NCBI GenBank assembly: GCA_016840965.1
Contig: JAEORI010000192.1
Location: 1-6,644 of the forward strand
Direction of reading: 5' to 3'
DNA from: Candidatus Thorarchaeota archaeon
Lineage (GTDB): Archaea; Asgardarchaeota; Thorarchaeia; Thorarchaeales; Thorarchaeaceae
DNA: 6,644 bases
Under the pieces are notes generated by a model, which saw nothing but the letters and a program-made list of their open reading frames with translations, searched no databases and was not told the DNA's origin. A program made the position numbers and the translations under genes. Of the stretch, positions 1 to 5,717 are shown one piece after another (position 1 is the stretch's first letter; every line of letters starts with the position of its first letter).

Positions 1-313
1 GAAGACCGATAACTACACTGTAACCTGCTAAGTTGCCATCAGAACGTCTGACCGTGTTTCCATCTGGCCCTTTTGCTCCAACACCTCCAAGGAGAACTGC
101 ATCTGCTTTGGTCTTCGTGAAGTTCTCTGCCTTTTTTGACCACTCAAGACCAGTTCTTAGGAAGTATTCGCCTCCACATTCGAATTCGTGAATCTCTAAA
201 GCAAGATCACTCATAGGTAATATTGCTTCTCGAATTACCCTTGTCACCTCTGGAATGACCTCTCTACCAATGCCATCCCCCGGCAAAACTGCAATCTTGT
301 AAATTCGACCCAA
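1..313 (-). CDS. Isocitrate/isopropylmalate dehydrogenase family enzyme, N-terminal part (runs off the left edge)
   Basis: I translated this myself from the minus strand; about 104 residues are visible. They begin LGRIYKIAVLPGDGIGREVI, the typical start of NAD(P)-dependent beta-decarboxylating dehydrogenases that oxidise 3-isopropylmalate, isocitrate, homoisocitrate or tartrate. A second family hallmark is ADAVLLGGVGAKGPDG near residues 70-84. The family is normally about 330-370 residues, so two thirds, including the substrate-binding arginines and metal aspartates, lie outside the window. The substrate therefore cannot be fixed, although leucine biosynthesis (LeuB-like) is a common role. 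The start is TTG at 313-311: AGGTGA (325-320) sits 6 nt upstream and a TGA stop lies in frame just above it. The gene follows the small cysteine protein by 10 bp and probably shares its transcript. Confidence 0.88.
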   Translation of the reverse strand, partial: MGRIYKIAVLPGDGIGREVIPEVTRVIREAILPMSDLALEIHEFECGGEYFLRTGLEWSKKAENFTKTKADAVLLGGVGAKGPDGNTVRRSDGNLAGYSVVIGL

Positions 314-319
314 AGTAAC

Positions 320-325
320 TCACCT
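320..325 (-). promoter_or_regulatory. Ribosome binding site of the dehydrogenase, overlapping the upstream stop codon
   Basis: Reading the minus strand, AGGTGA is followed by 6 nt and then the TTG start. It matches the complement of a 16S 3' end of the ATCACCTCC type. The TAG stop of the preceding gene (326-324) shares its last two bases with this site, so a ribosome finishing the first gene stops on the initiation region of the second. This suggests translational coupling and decides the TTG start. Confidence 0.75.
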
Positions 326-650
326 AGTAGCTCCCTAACCAACCAAGGTCTTTCCCTTTGTCATCAATCAAATTGACTCTGGTTTCTAATCTCTCACCAT
401 CTAAATAATGAATTATACATCGTATAGTGAATTGACGATTACACTTCGTACACTCTACTAACCAATCTTCTTTGATTTCCAAATTGCCCTTGCTAGGAAT
501 TTCTTGGTTCTTTGGTGGTTCAACAAGCACCAATTCTTGTCCATCGCATTCATAGGTACATTCTTTCAGTGTTAAAGGCTCCATGCCTCTCCGACCAAGA
601 GCAACATACACTCTTTCTGGCAGTTCGTCCAGTGAACGTGTTCCAGCCAA
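324..650 (-). CDS. Small cysteine-containing protein of unknown function
   Basis: I do not recognise this family. From the TTG start it is about 108 residues, soluble, with no signal peptide or membrane segment. It has five cysteines: a CX3C pair (CTYEC), then a CTKC pair about 32 residues further on, and a last Cys eight residues beyond. This could be a small zinc-binding beta-rich fold, which is inference only. The middle is rich in Pro, Glu and Lys; the end is acidic and aromatic (KGKDLGWLGSY). The frame is open to a GTG at 677, giving 117 residues. I prefer TTG at 650-648 because GGTGAT (660-655) lies 4 nt upstream, whereas the GTG has no visible Shine-Dalgarno. The gene is divergent from the FAH-family gene and just upstream of the dehydrogenase. 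Confidence 0.7.
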   Translation of the reverse strand: MAGTRSLDELPERVYVALGRRGMEPLTLKECTYECDGQELVLVEPPKNQEIPSKGNLEIKEDWLVECTKCNRQFTIRCIIHYLDGERLETRVNLIDDKGKDLGWLGSY

Positions 651-654
651 AGAT

Positions 655-660
655 ATCACC
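655..660 (-). promoter_or_regulatory. Ribosome binding site favouring the internal TTG start of the small cysteine protein
   Basis: The minus strand reads GGTGATATCTTTG, a Shine-Dalgarno core followed after 4 nt by TTG. Nearly the same string, GGTGATATCTTG, precedes the start of the membrane-protein gene at 3389. That parallel is the main reason for preferring 650 over the upstream GTG at 677. Confidence 0.5.
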
Positions 661-697
661 GCACTCGAACTTTGCACCAGTACGGATAAATGAGATG

Positions 698-714
698 GTT
701 GTTATGAAAACAAC
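698..714. repeat. Short inverted repeat just before the FAH-family start codon
   Basis: GTTGTT (698-703) and AACAAC (709-714) are perfect complements separated by ATGAA, and the repeat ends immediately before the ATG at 715. It lies in the gap between two divergent genes, where an operator could act on both. It could also pair in the FAH messenger and affect initiation, since no good Shine-Dalgarno is visible there. A 6-bp repeat is common by chance, so any function is inference. Confidence 0.4.
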
Positions 715-1620
715 ATGCGACTCGTCACATACTCAAGGCTGGGTGTGCCTTCAATTGGAGTTGAACTTGAATCTGGTATCCTTGATATCCCAGATGCAGC
801 CTCACACTTTGGACGAAAGTACCATGTTCGAGGTCACAGTTTTCCAACGACAATGATGGACTTGCTACAATGGGAATCAGGAATCGATGTAGTACGCCAA
901 ATTGTTCAGAGATACAAGAAAACTCCTGTGGGCGAACGAATCATGACTCGCTCTCTAAGCTCTGTAACATTAGACGCCCCCATTTCACGCCCTGGGAAAA
1001 TTGTAGCCTTGGGAAAGAACTACTTGGATCATATTGAAGAAACCGGCTCAGAAGCTCCTACTTTTCCTGTAATTTTCGCTAAGTTTCCATCCAGTGTCAT
1101 TGGCCCGGATGACTCCATCACAATTCCTGAGGTTTCATCAAAGATCGATTGGGAAGTAGAGCTGGGTGTAGTGATTGGGAAGACCTGTAAGAGTGTTAAT
1201 GAGAAGAAAGCCCTAGACTATGTTGCAGGATACACAGTCATTAATGATTTGTCGGCTCGAGACCTGCAGAAGGATGATGGCCAATGGGTTCGTGCAAAAT
1301 CACTAGACGGATTCTGTCCTATGGGTCCCTGTATTGTAACACAGGACGAATTAGGTGATGCTTCAAATTTGAAGATGCATACGAAAGTGAATGGAGTTCT
1401 AAAACAAGACTCTTCCACCTCTAACCTAATATTCAATGTTCCAAAGATAGTGTCTTATCTTTCCAACTCCTTCACACTCGAGCCTGGTGATGTGATTGCT
1501 ACTGGTACACCTTCAGGTGTTGGTTTTGTGAGAAGTCCCCCTGAATTCTTGAAGATCGGGGATAAAGTAGAGTTGTATATAGAAAAAATTGGTTATCTAC
1601 GAAACAAAATCATCCAATAA
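715..1620 (+). CDS. Fumarylacetoacetate hydrolase (FAH) family protein
   Basis: Complete 301-residue member of the FAH superfamily, close to the usual length of the COG0179-type isomerase/hydrolase branch. Residues 1-80 form the small N-terminal domain common in that branch; residues 94-300 are the catalytic domain. KIVALGKNYLDHIEETG carries the probable active-site His106 and Glu109. The WEVELG segment gives metal ligands Glu147 and Glu149, NDLSARD gives Asp178, and Lys195 (RAKSLDGF) and TGTPSGVG (263-270) complete the site. Known members cleave or rearrange acylpyruvates, decarboxylate oxaloacetate, or isomerise 2-hydroxyhepta-2,4-dienedioate in aromatic breakdown. The sequence does not choose among these, and no aromatic-degradation genes are adjacent. 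All metal residues are present, so it should be active. ATG at 715 is the only good start, because a TGA lies in frame 24 bases upstream; a ribosome binding site is not obvious, so a short or leaderless transcript is possible. Confidence 0.93.
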   Translation: MRLVTYSRLGVPSIGVELESGILDIPDAASHFGRKYHVRGHSFPTTMMDLLQWESGIDVVRQIVQRYKKTPVGERIMTRSLSSVTLDAPISRPGKIVALGKNYLDHIEETGSEAPTFPVIFAKFPSSVIGPDDSITIPEVSSKIDWEVELGVVIGKTCKSVNEKKALDYVAGYTVINDLSARDLQKDDGQWVRAKSLDGFCPMGPCIVTQDELGDASNLKMHTKVNGVLKQDSSTSNLIFNVPKIVSYLSNSFTLEPGDVIATGTPSGVGFVRSPPEFLKIGDKVELYIEKIGYLRNKIIQ

Positions 1621-1640
1621 TATTTAGGGGTCCAATAATA
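1613..1640. repeat. 10-bp direct repeat spanning the end of the FAH-family gene
   Basis: TCCAATAATA occurs at 1613-1622, across the stop codon, and again at 1631-1640. TACGAAAC also occurs twice nearby, at 1598-1605 and 1648-1655. The pattern suggests a small local duplication or slippage at the 3' end of the gene. No function is implied. Confidence 0.45.
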
Positions 1641-1665
1641 CACCGTTTACGAAACGCTATGGTGT
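1640..1665. terminator. Candidate two-way terminator hairpin between convergent genes
   Basis: The gap between the convergent FAH-family and TPR genes contains a nested hairpin: CGTTT (1644-1648), loop ACG, AAACG (1652-1656), enclosed by ACAC (1640-1643) and GTGT (1662-1665) with a 5-nt bulge on one side. The flanks are AT-rich, but there is no long T run on either strand. The position suits termination of both genes; the hairpin is modest. Confidence 0.4.
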
Positions 1666-1669
1666 TTGA

Positions 1670-2251
1670 CTAGAGTCTATTCGCTCTCTCTAATGCATCC
1701 TGCGCCTCTTCATACTCGAATAGTCTTTTGTGTGCACGATTGAGAATCTCCCATACTTCTTTATCTTTAGGTTTTAACTTCAGGTATGCTTTAGCGAATA
1801 ACTTCATCATTTCCCAATCATCTAGTTTCTCGTAACAGAGTGCGCCATAATATAACGCTCTTTTATGATTCATTTTTGAACCTGCTAATGTTTTAAAAAT
1901 CTCAACAGCTACATCATATTCTCCATTATCAAAATGCGATTTTGCTTCTTCGAATTTAGTTTCCATCTCGCTATACTCTGGAATTCTTTGACTATATGAT
2001 GTGACCATTGTCATCGCGCTGCAACATACCAGAATCACACTTAGAAGAATTGAAAACCCTATCGTCGCTACTGGATCAATTGGGATGAAACCTTGTCCGG
2101 CAAGATAGGCAATGATAATGCCTCCAATAAAAATCACCACAACAGCCACGCCAACATACTTTGGAGGTAGTATCCCCAAACTTTCATCATCATCATCAGG
2201 AAACCGTGGTATCATGAACTGACGAGCTATATGACCCCTTTTAGGTTTCAC
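1670..2251 (-). CDS. Two-helix membrane protein with C-terminal TPR-like region
   Basis: 193 residues. A basic N-terminal tail (KPKRGHIARQF) is followed by an acidic patch (PDDDDES, 18-24), two hydrophobic segments (about 32-51 and 61-84) joined by a short loop, then a soluble helical region (96-193) that reads as two to three TPR-like units (FEEAKSHFDNGEYDVAVEIF; RALYYGALCYEKLDDWEMM). The basic tail suggests both ends face the cytoplasm, so the TPR part would be a membrane-anchored binding surface; this is inference. The open frame starts at GTG (2251) without a visible ribosome binding site; ATG at 2215-2213 (residue 13) is an alternative that leaves the domains intact. It follows another TPR gene by 28 bp and is the last gene of the minus-strand run. 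No enzyme motif is seen. Confidence 0.82.
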   Translation of the reverse strand: MKPKRGHIARQFMIPRFPDDDDESLGILPPKYVGVAVVVIFIGGIIIAYLAGQGFIPIDPVATIGFSILLSVILVCCSAMTMVTSYSQRIPEYSEMETKFEEAKSHFDNGEYDVAVEIFKTLAGSKMNHKRALYYGALCYEKLDDWEMMKLFAKAYLKLKPKDKEVWEILNRAHKRLFEYEEAQDALERANRL

Positions 2252-2255
2252 GAAT

Positions 2256-2278
2256 CAATCAATGAGTCTGCCTGATTG
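2256..2278. repeat. Inverted repeat in the gap between the two TPR genes
   Basis: CAATCA (2256-2261) and TGATTG (2273-2278) are complementary around an 11-nt loop, filling most of the 28-bp gap. In the transcript this could be a weak hairpin affecting translation or processing of the downstream gene. Six base pairs is little evidence. Confidence 0.25.
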
Positions 2279-2279
2279 G

Positions 2280-2924
2280 TCAAGACTCTTCTGAACCGCG
2301 CTTTTCTAACTGCTTCTTCTTATACTCAGCATCATCTCTCCTGGATGCCAATCTATTTTTTGCCACATTGATCCATTGACCAACCATCTCGCTCAAACGC
2401 GGATCCAATTGTATCGCCCATTCCGCGTATGCAATTGCGCGCTCGTCGTCTTCCTCTATGAAATGAGCATTAGCCTTGTTGTAGAATGCTTCAGCATAGT
2501 CCGGTTTTAATGCAACGGCTCTTGTGTAGGCTTCTATAGCTGCTTCTCCATCTGCTAGCCTTGAATGGCAGTTACCAATATTGTTCCATGCTTCAGCATC
2601 GTTTGGATTAATCTCTAAAGCCTCTTCGTAGCATTCTCGAGCTGCTTCAAAGTCTTTCATTGCATAGAGTGCCGATCCTTTGTTAAACCAAATCTCGAAA
2701 ATGAAGTTATCAATTGATAGAGCCTCATCGTACGCTTTGACAGCTTCTTCGTACTGGCCTGCCTCAGTCAGAGCATATCCTAAATTGTACCATCCTTCAA
2801 TGAGATCAGGTTTCTCTTGAACTAAATCTCTTAGGACCTCTATAGCTCTTTCAATTAATCCTGCTTCCAAGAGATTAAGTGCTTCTTGGAGTTTTTCATT
2901 ACTATTTCCAGTCAATGTATTCAA
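2280..2924 (-). CDS. TPR-repeat protein, five repeats
   Basis: 214 residues made almost entirely of 34-residue tetratricopeptide repeats. The units fall near residues 8-40, 41-74 (IEGWYNLGYALTEAGQYEEA), 75-108 (IWFNKGSALYAMKDFEAARE), 109-142 (AEAWNNIGNCHSRLADGEAA) and 143-176 (AEAFYNKANAHFIEEDDERA), with the usual W/Y, G, A, A and P positions. A charged helical tail (RRDDAEYKKKQLEKRG) follows. There is no signal peptide or membrane segment, so it is probably a cytoplasmic scaffold binding a partner; the partner is unknown. The frame starts at TTG (2924-2922) with no clear Shine-Dalgarno and a TGA two codons upstream; a second TTG lies at codon 4. It sits between a four-helix membrane protein (42 bp upstream) and a membrane-anchored TPR protein (28 bp downstream), which suggests that the three work together. 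Confidence 0.9.
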   Translation of the reverse strand: MNTLTGNSNEKLQEALNLLEAGLIERAIEVLRDLVQEKPDLIEGWYNLGYALTEAGQYEEAVKAYDEALSIDNFIFEIWFNKGSALYAMKDFEAARECYEEALEINPNDAEAWNNIGNCHSRLADGEAAIEAYTRAVALKPDYAEAFYNKANAHFIEEDDERAIAYAEWAIQLDPRLSEMVGQWINVAKNRLASRRDDAEYKKKQLEKRGSEES

Positions 2925-2943
2925 ATTGCTTTTTCATATTGCA

Positions 2944-2957
2944 GGAATAAGGATTCC
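2944..2957. repeat. Small inverted repeat between the membrane protein and TPR genes
   Basis: GGAAT (2944-2948), loop AAGG, ATTCC (2953-2957) is a perfect 5-bp dyad in the 42-bp gap upstream of the TPR gene. It could be a small hairpin or a protein site. It also fits the pattern GGAA-N6-TTCC, discussed among the findings. Evidence of function is weak. Confidence 0.3.
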
Positions 2958-2966
2958 GTAGTGGAC

Positions 2967-3389
2967 CTACTCTGATTTCACCATCCTTCTAGCAAGAATT
3001 GACATAATTACTCCAATCCATGCCATTGACTGTGAAATCAATAAGACAATATCTGTTAGACCCGCCACTCCGCCAACTTGATACGCCTGTATCAGCATAA
3101 TGATGAGCCCAATCAGTCCAATACCTGCACCCAAACCAATTACGAATTTCCCCAACTTGATTCGCCTCAAAGCAAAGAGTATTCCACCAATTATTATTGC
3201 TATTCCACCCAATGATGCAATATAGACCAGGAATGTCAATAACAGAGCCATTACTTCAGCAATAGCCGGGAAGTATAGCGCTGCATATGCTGCAATATCT
3301 GCAATGAAGCCAACGCTTCCTACCCAGCCTACCTGAAATAATAACACTCCTCCAATGAGGGCTAAGGCAATAGAAATACCGTTCCTCAA
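2967..3389 (-). CDS. Small four-helix membrane protein of unknown function
   Basis: 140 residues, very hydrophobic and glycine-rich. Likely membrane segments are about 4-26, 44-74 (long, with a GGIAIIIGG stretch), 82-103 and 112-134. The RRIKLGK loop (75-81) and the basic tail (ARRMVKSE) are probably cytoplasmic under the positive-inside rule, giving both ends inside and four crossings. I see no transporter or enzyme motif and do not recognise the family. The start is TTG (3389-3387), well supported by AGGTGAT 3 nt upstream. It lies 44 bp after the PHP phosphatase gene and 42 bp before the TPR gene. It may be a membrane partner for the two TPR proteins, which is an inference from order alone. 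Confidence 0.82.
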   Translation of the reverse strand: MRNGISIALALIGGVLLFQVGWVGSVGFIADIAAYAALYFPAIAEVMALLLTFLVYIASLGGIAIIIGGILFALRRIKLGKFVIGLGAGIGLIGLIIMLIQAYQVGGVAGLTDIVLLISQSMAWIGVIMSILARRMVKSE

Positions 3390-3392
3390 GAT

Positions 3393-3399
3393 ATCACCT
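3393..3399 (-). promoter_or_regulatory. Strong ribosome binding site before a TTG start
   Basis: The minus strand reads AGGTGAT, then ATC, then TTG. Seven bases match the complement of a typical 16S 3' end. It settles TTG at 3389-3387 as the start of the four-helix membrane protein. Confidence 0.75.
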
Positions 3400-3433
3400 T
3401 CAATTCTTAATCCAAACCAGTTTAATTCCCTTT

Positions 3434-4291
3434 CTAAGAAACCAAGTTTGACAAATCGCTAATGGTAGCTTTCCTTTTACGATATTTGGACGGACCATCA
3501 TATCCTGCATGTTTTAATATATCAAGTGCAATCTTGATGCCTTTGCCAATATCTTCTGGCGAATGAGCATCGGATCCAACTGTGACTGTTGAAATCCCTG
3601 CCTTCCTAAAGGCTTGAATAATTCGTTTCTCTGGCATGGGTTGCTCCATACCTCTTCGCAATGGGGAAGTATTGATTTCAAAACCAATGCCTTTTGCGAG
3701 CATTTTACTTGATAATTCCTCTAGGTGAGGTTTCCACAAATCTTGAATCTTGCCTCCATAGAAGAGTTCTCCATAACGTCGATAGAGGTCGATGTGTGCG
3801 ATCACATCAAAAATTTCAAGGTCTATGGAATCAAGAAGAATCGAATAATACTTCTCACCGAGCTCCTTCATCGAATACCTACTGAATACTTCCTCAGCTC
3901 TACCATTTGCAGAAATTGCCTTATGGTCAATCAAGTGCACAGAACCAAGTATGAGATCGAACTCAGTTGAGAAGAATCCATCCGGGAGTGCATTTTGAAC
4001 TCCAGGATAACAGTCTACTTCAATACCAAGTAATACTTGGAGACCTTGTTCGCTATAGAGCTCTCCTACTTTCCGAATAGTTGCTTCATAATCTTCCAAC
4101 CAAATATTTGATTTGACATCAACTCTTTTTCCCTTCACATTGACATAACAGTCTTCTGCAATCCTATCCGTGTCCAAGTGTGTCGTGAATGCAATCTCTC
4201 TCATTCCAATTTCAAGTGCAACTTCACAAAACTCTTCTACTTTCCCGGTTGCATCAATTGAGTAGTCTGGGTGGATGTGATAATCAAACAT
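3434..4291 (-). CDS. PHP-family phosphatase, histidinol-phosphatase type
   Basis: 285 residues, the usual length for PHP-domain histidinol phosphatases (HisJ/HisK type). All metal-binding positions of the fold are visible in order: His5 and His7 (DYHIHPDYS), His38 (FTTHLD), Glu91 (GIEVDCYPG), His119 (LGSVH), His166 (VIAHIDLYRR), Asp241 and His243 (GSDAH). These bind a trinuclear metal centre that hydrolyses phosphate monoesters, so the protein should be an active cytoplasmic hydrolase. Histidinol phosphate is the best-known substrate of this branch, but no other histidine genes are in the window and sugar or nucleotide phosphates are possible. ATG at 4291-4289 is the start; GGTG (4302-4299) lies 7 nt upstream. 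It follows the MFS transporter by 54 bp and precedes the small membrane protein by 44 bp, so cotranscription is likely. Confidence 0.88.
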   Translation of the reverse strand: MFDYHIHPDYSIDATGKVEEFCEVALEIGMREIAFTTHLDTDRIAEDCYVNVKGKRVDVKSNIWLEDYEATIRKVGELYSEQGLQVLLGIEVDCYPGVQNALPDGFFSTEFDLILGSVHLIDHKAISANGRAEEVFSRYSMKELGEKYYSILLDSIDLEIFDVIAHIDLYRRYGELFYGGKIQDLWKPHLEELSSKMLAKGIGFEINTSPLRRGMEQPMPEKRIIQAFRKAGISTVTVGSDAHSPEDIGKGIKIALDILKHAGYDGPSKYRKRKATISDLSNLVS

Positions 4292-4345
4292 TATTCGACA
4301 CCAATGCTTGTATTATTTCAGATTGTCTAACGTTCAAGATTTGTG

Positions 4346-5587
4346 CTATTCTGGTGGTGCGACTGGATCTAGGTAAAGGTAACCCTCACTTGGTCCTTCC
4401 ACAGGCTTGACCTCTCTCATGAAAATTGTCACAAGTGTAGCAAGAGCTGTGGTTGCTACAAGAAAGATGATCGATGCAGATAAACCATAGACATCGCCAA
4501 CCCATCCAAAGATTATTGGTGAGATCGCTCCTGGGATTGAACCCACAGAGAATAGCAAACCAAAAGCAAGTCCTCTTGAACCTCGTGGACTTACTTCTGT
4601 CAAATATGCTGTGTTCGGGGGAACACCGAGGTAGAAGAAGAATCCGATAAGAATCAACACCAAAATCAATACAGTTTGGCTAAGCGAATAGTTCAACAAC
4701 AGTAATGCTGGTGTTGCTATTCCTGTGGAAAGAGCAAGGAACGGAACTCTCATTCTTAATTTGTCTGATAATGGTGCTGCAACAATCTCACCAACAAGAC
4801 CTGCGCTAAGCATTATTGTGGTTAGATATCCAGCCCAGATTGGGTCTTCTGTATATGTTGCTACCAAATACACTGGCATAAGTAATGATGTACATCTAAA
4901 TGACATTCCACGAAGACCCATGAGCGTCAAACCTAACCAATAGTCTCGGGTCCATCCATCAGCACCTTTGCATTCTTCATCAGCATCCATGAACCCATTT
5001 AGATACCCATCTCTTGATGATGTCATCAATATTATCACGGGAATAAATATAGCGAATCCCAGAACGCTAAGGACAACAAGAGAAGGTCTCCACCCTCCTA
5101 ACGCTACTAGGAGTGAAACGCCCACGAATGGGATGACAGCCATTCCAACTAGTCCTCCCATTGCTTGAATTCCTGTGGCTTTTGCTAATGCTCGTTGCGG
5201 GAACTTCTCAGCCAATGCTGGAAAGACACTAGGATGGTATCCTGACGCTCCAATGCCCAAGAATGCCTGAAATACTGCCAAGATCAAGAAATTACTGGAA
5301 TAGCTTGTTAAGAACATCGCAACTGCGCTAAGGAGAATGCTAGAGGAAATGAACGCATCTCGCCATCGCCACCCTTTATCTCCGAGAATACCAACTAGCA
5401 AATGCGATACAGTCATTGCTACGACAGCCTCGCCAGTTATAATACCAATCTCTGTGTAGTTTAAAGACAGTTCAATCTGAATAAGTGGTAGAAATGGAGA
5501 GAGTGCTCCTGTGTACACATGATTCAGGAAATGAGCCATTGTGACAGCTGCAAGTGTAGCGTACGATGCTTTTGTTATTCTTGACAA
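4346..5587 (-). CDS. Major facilitator superfamily (MFS) transporter
   Basis: 413 residues, the standard MFS length, with about twelve hydrophobic segments in two halves joined by a charged loop (about 189-216, SSRDGYLNGFMDADEECKGA). The loop between helices 2 and 3 carries motif A as GILGDKGWRWRD (66-77), with a weaker copy in the second half (APLSDKLRMR, 271-280). GIGASGYHPSVFPALAEKF (111-129) resembles the helix 4 region of the fosmidomycin-resistance (Fsr)-like branch. MFS proteins are usually proton-coupled exporters or importers in the cell membrane; the substrate is not readable here. The start is TTG (5587-5585) with GTGAT 8 nt upstream; a later ATG (codon 17) would cut into helix 1. 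It probably heads the run of genes down to 1670 and has its own promoter and structured leader. Confidence 0.93.
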   Translation of the reverse strand: MSRITKASYATLAAVTMAHFLNHVYTGALSPFLPLIQIELSLNYTEIGIITGEAVVAMTVSHLLVGILGDKGWRWRDAFISSSILLSAVAMFLTSYSSNFLILAVFQAFLGIGASGYHPSVFPALAEKFPQRALAKATGIQAMGGLVGMAVIPFVGVSLLVALGGWRPSLVVLSVLGFAIFIPVIILMTSSRDGYLNGFMDADEECKGADGWTRDYWLGLTLMGLRGMSFRCTSLLMPVYLVATYTEDPIWAGYLTTIMLSAGLVGEIVAAPLSDKLRMRVPFLALSTGIATPALLLLNYSLSQTVLILVLILIGFFFYLGVPPNTAYLTEVSPRGSRGLAFGLLFSVGSIPGAISPIIFGWVGDVYGLSASIIFLVATTALATLVTIFMREVKPVEGPSEGYLYLDPVAPPE

Positions 5588-5690
5588 CTCTCGATATCAC
5601 AACCAAGCCTGTGCTGTACCTGACTATCCCTATGTTAAGCATGCTGGTACAGACGATTGCATAAAATTGAAGAAAAAAGATTGGTCAGCC

Positions 5691-5717
5691 GGTGACACGA
5701 TAGAATATCGTGTCACC
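5691..5717. repeat. Perfect 12-bp inverted repeat with a 3-nt loop
   Basis: GGTGACACGATA (5691-5702), loop GAA, TATCGTGTCACC (5706-5717), with no mismatch. As RNA on the minus strand it would be a very stable hairpin, 104 nt before the MFS start, with a TTTTTT tract beginning about 10 nt past the stem. As DNA it is a 27-bp dyad suitable for a dimeric repressor. A palindrome this long and tight is not expected by chance in 6.6 kb. Confidence 0.9.

Noticed and set aside
512..856. Plus-strand open frame of 114 codons overlapping the FAH-family start
   Set aside because: It is out of frame with the convincing FAH-family protein and antisense to the small cysteine gene; its translation looks random.
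2280..2924. TPR repeats considered as a DNA-level tandem repeat
   Set aside because: The 34-residue periodicity is clear in the protein, but the DNA copies have diverged and show no long identical runs.
3694..3970. Two overlapping plus-strand frames inside the PHP phosphatase gene
   Set aside because: The minus-strand phosphatase carries all its metal motifs through this stretch, so these are antisense shadows.
5676..5717. The 12-bp hairpin plus T6 tract as a classical intrinsic terminator of the gene ending at 5828
   Set aside because: The T tract lies about 10 nt beyond the stem instead of directly after it, and a strong TATA box stands between the gene end and the hairpin. Kept only as an alternative.
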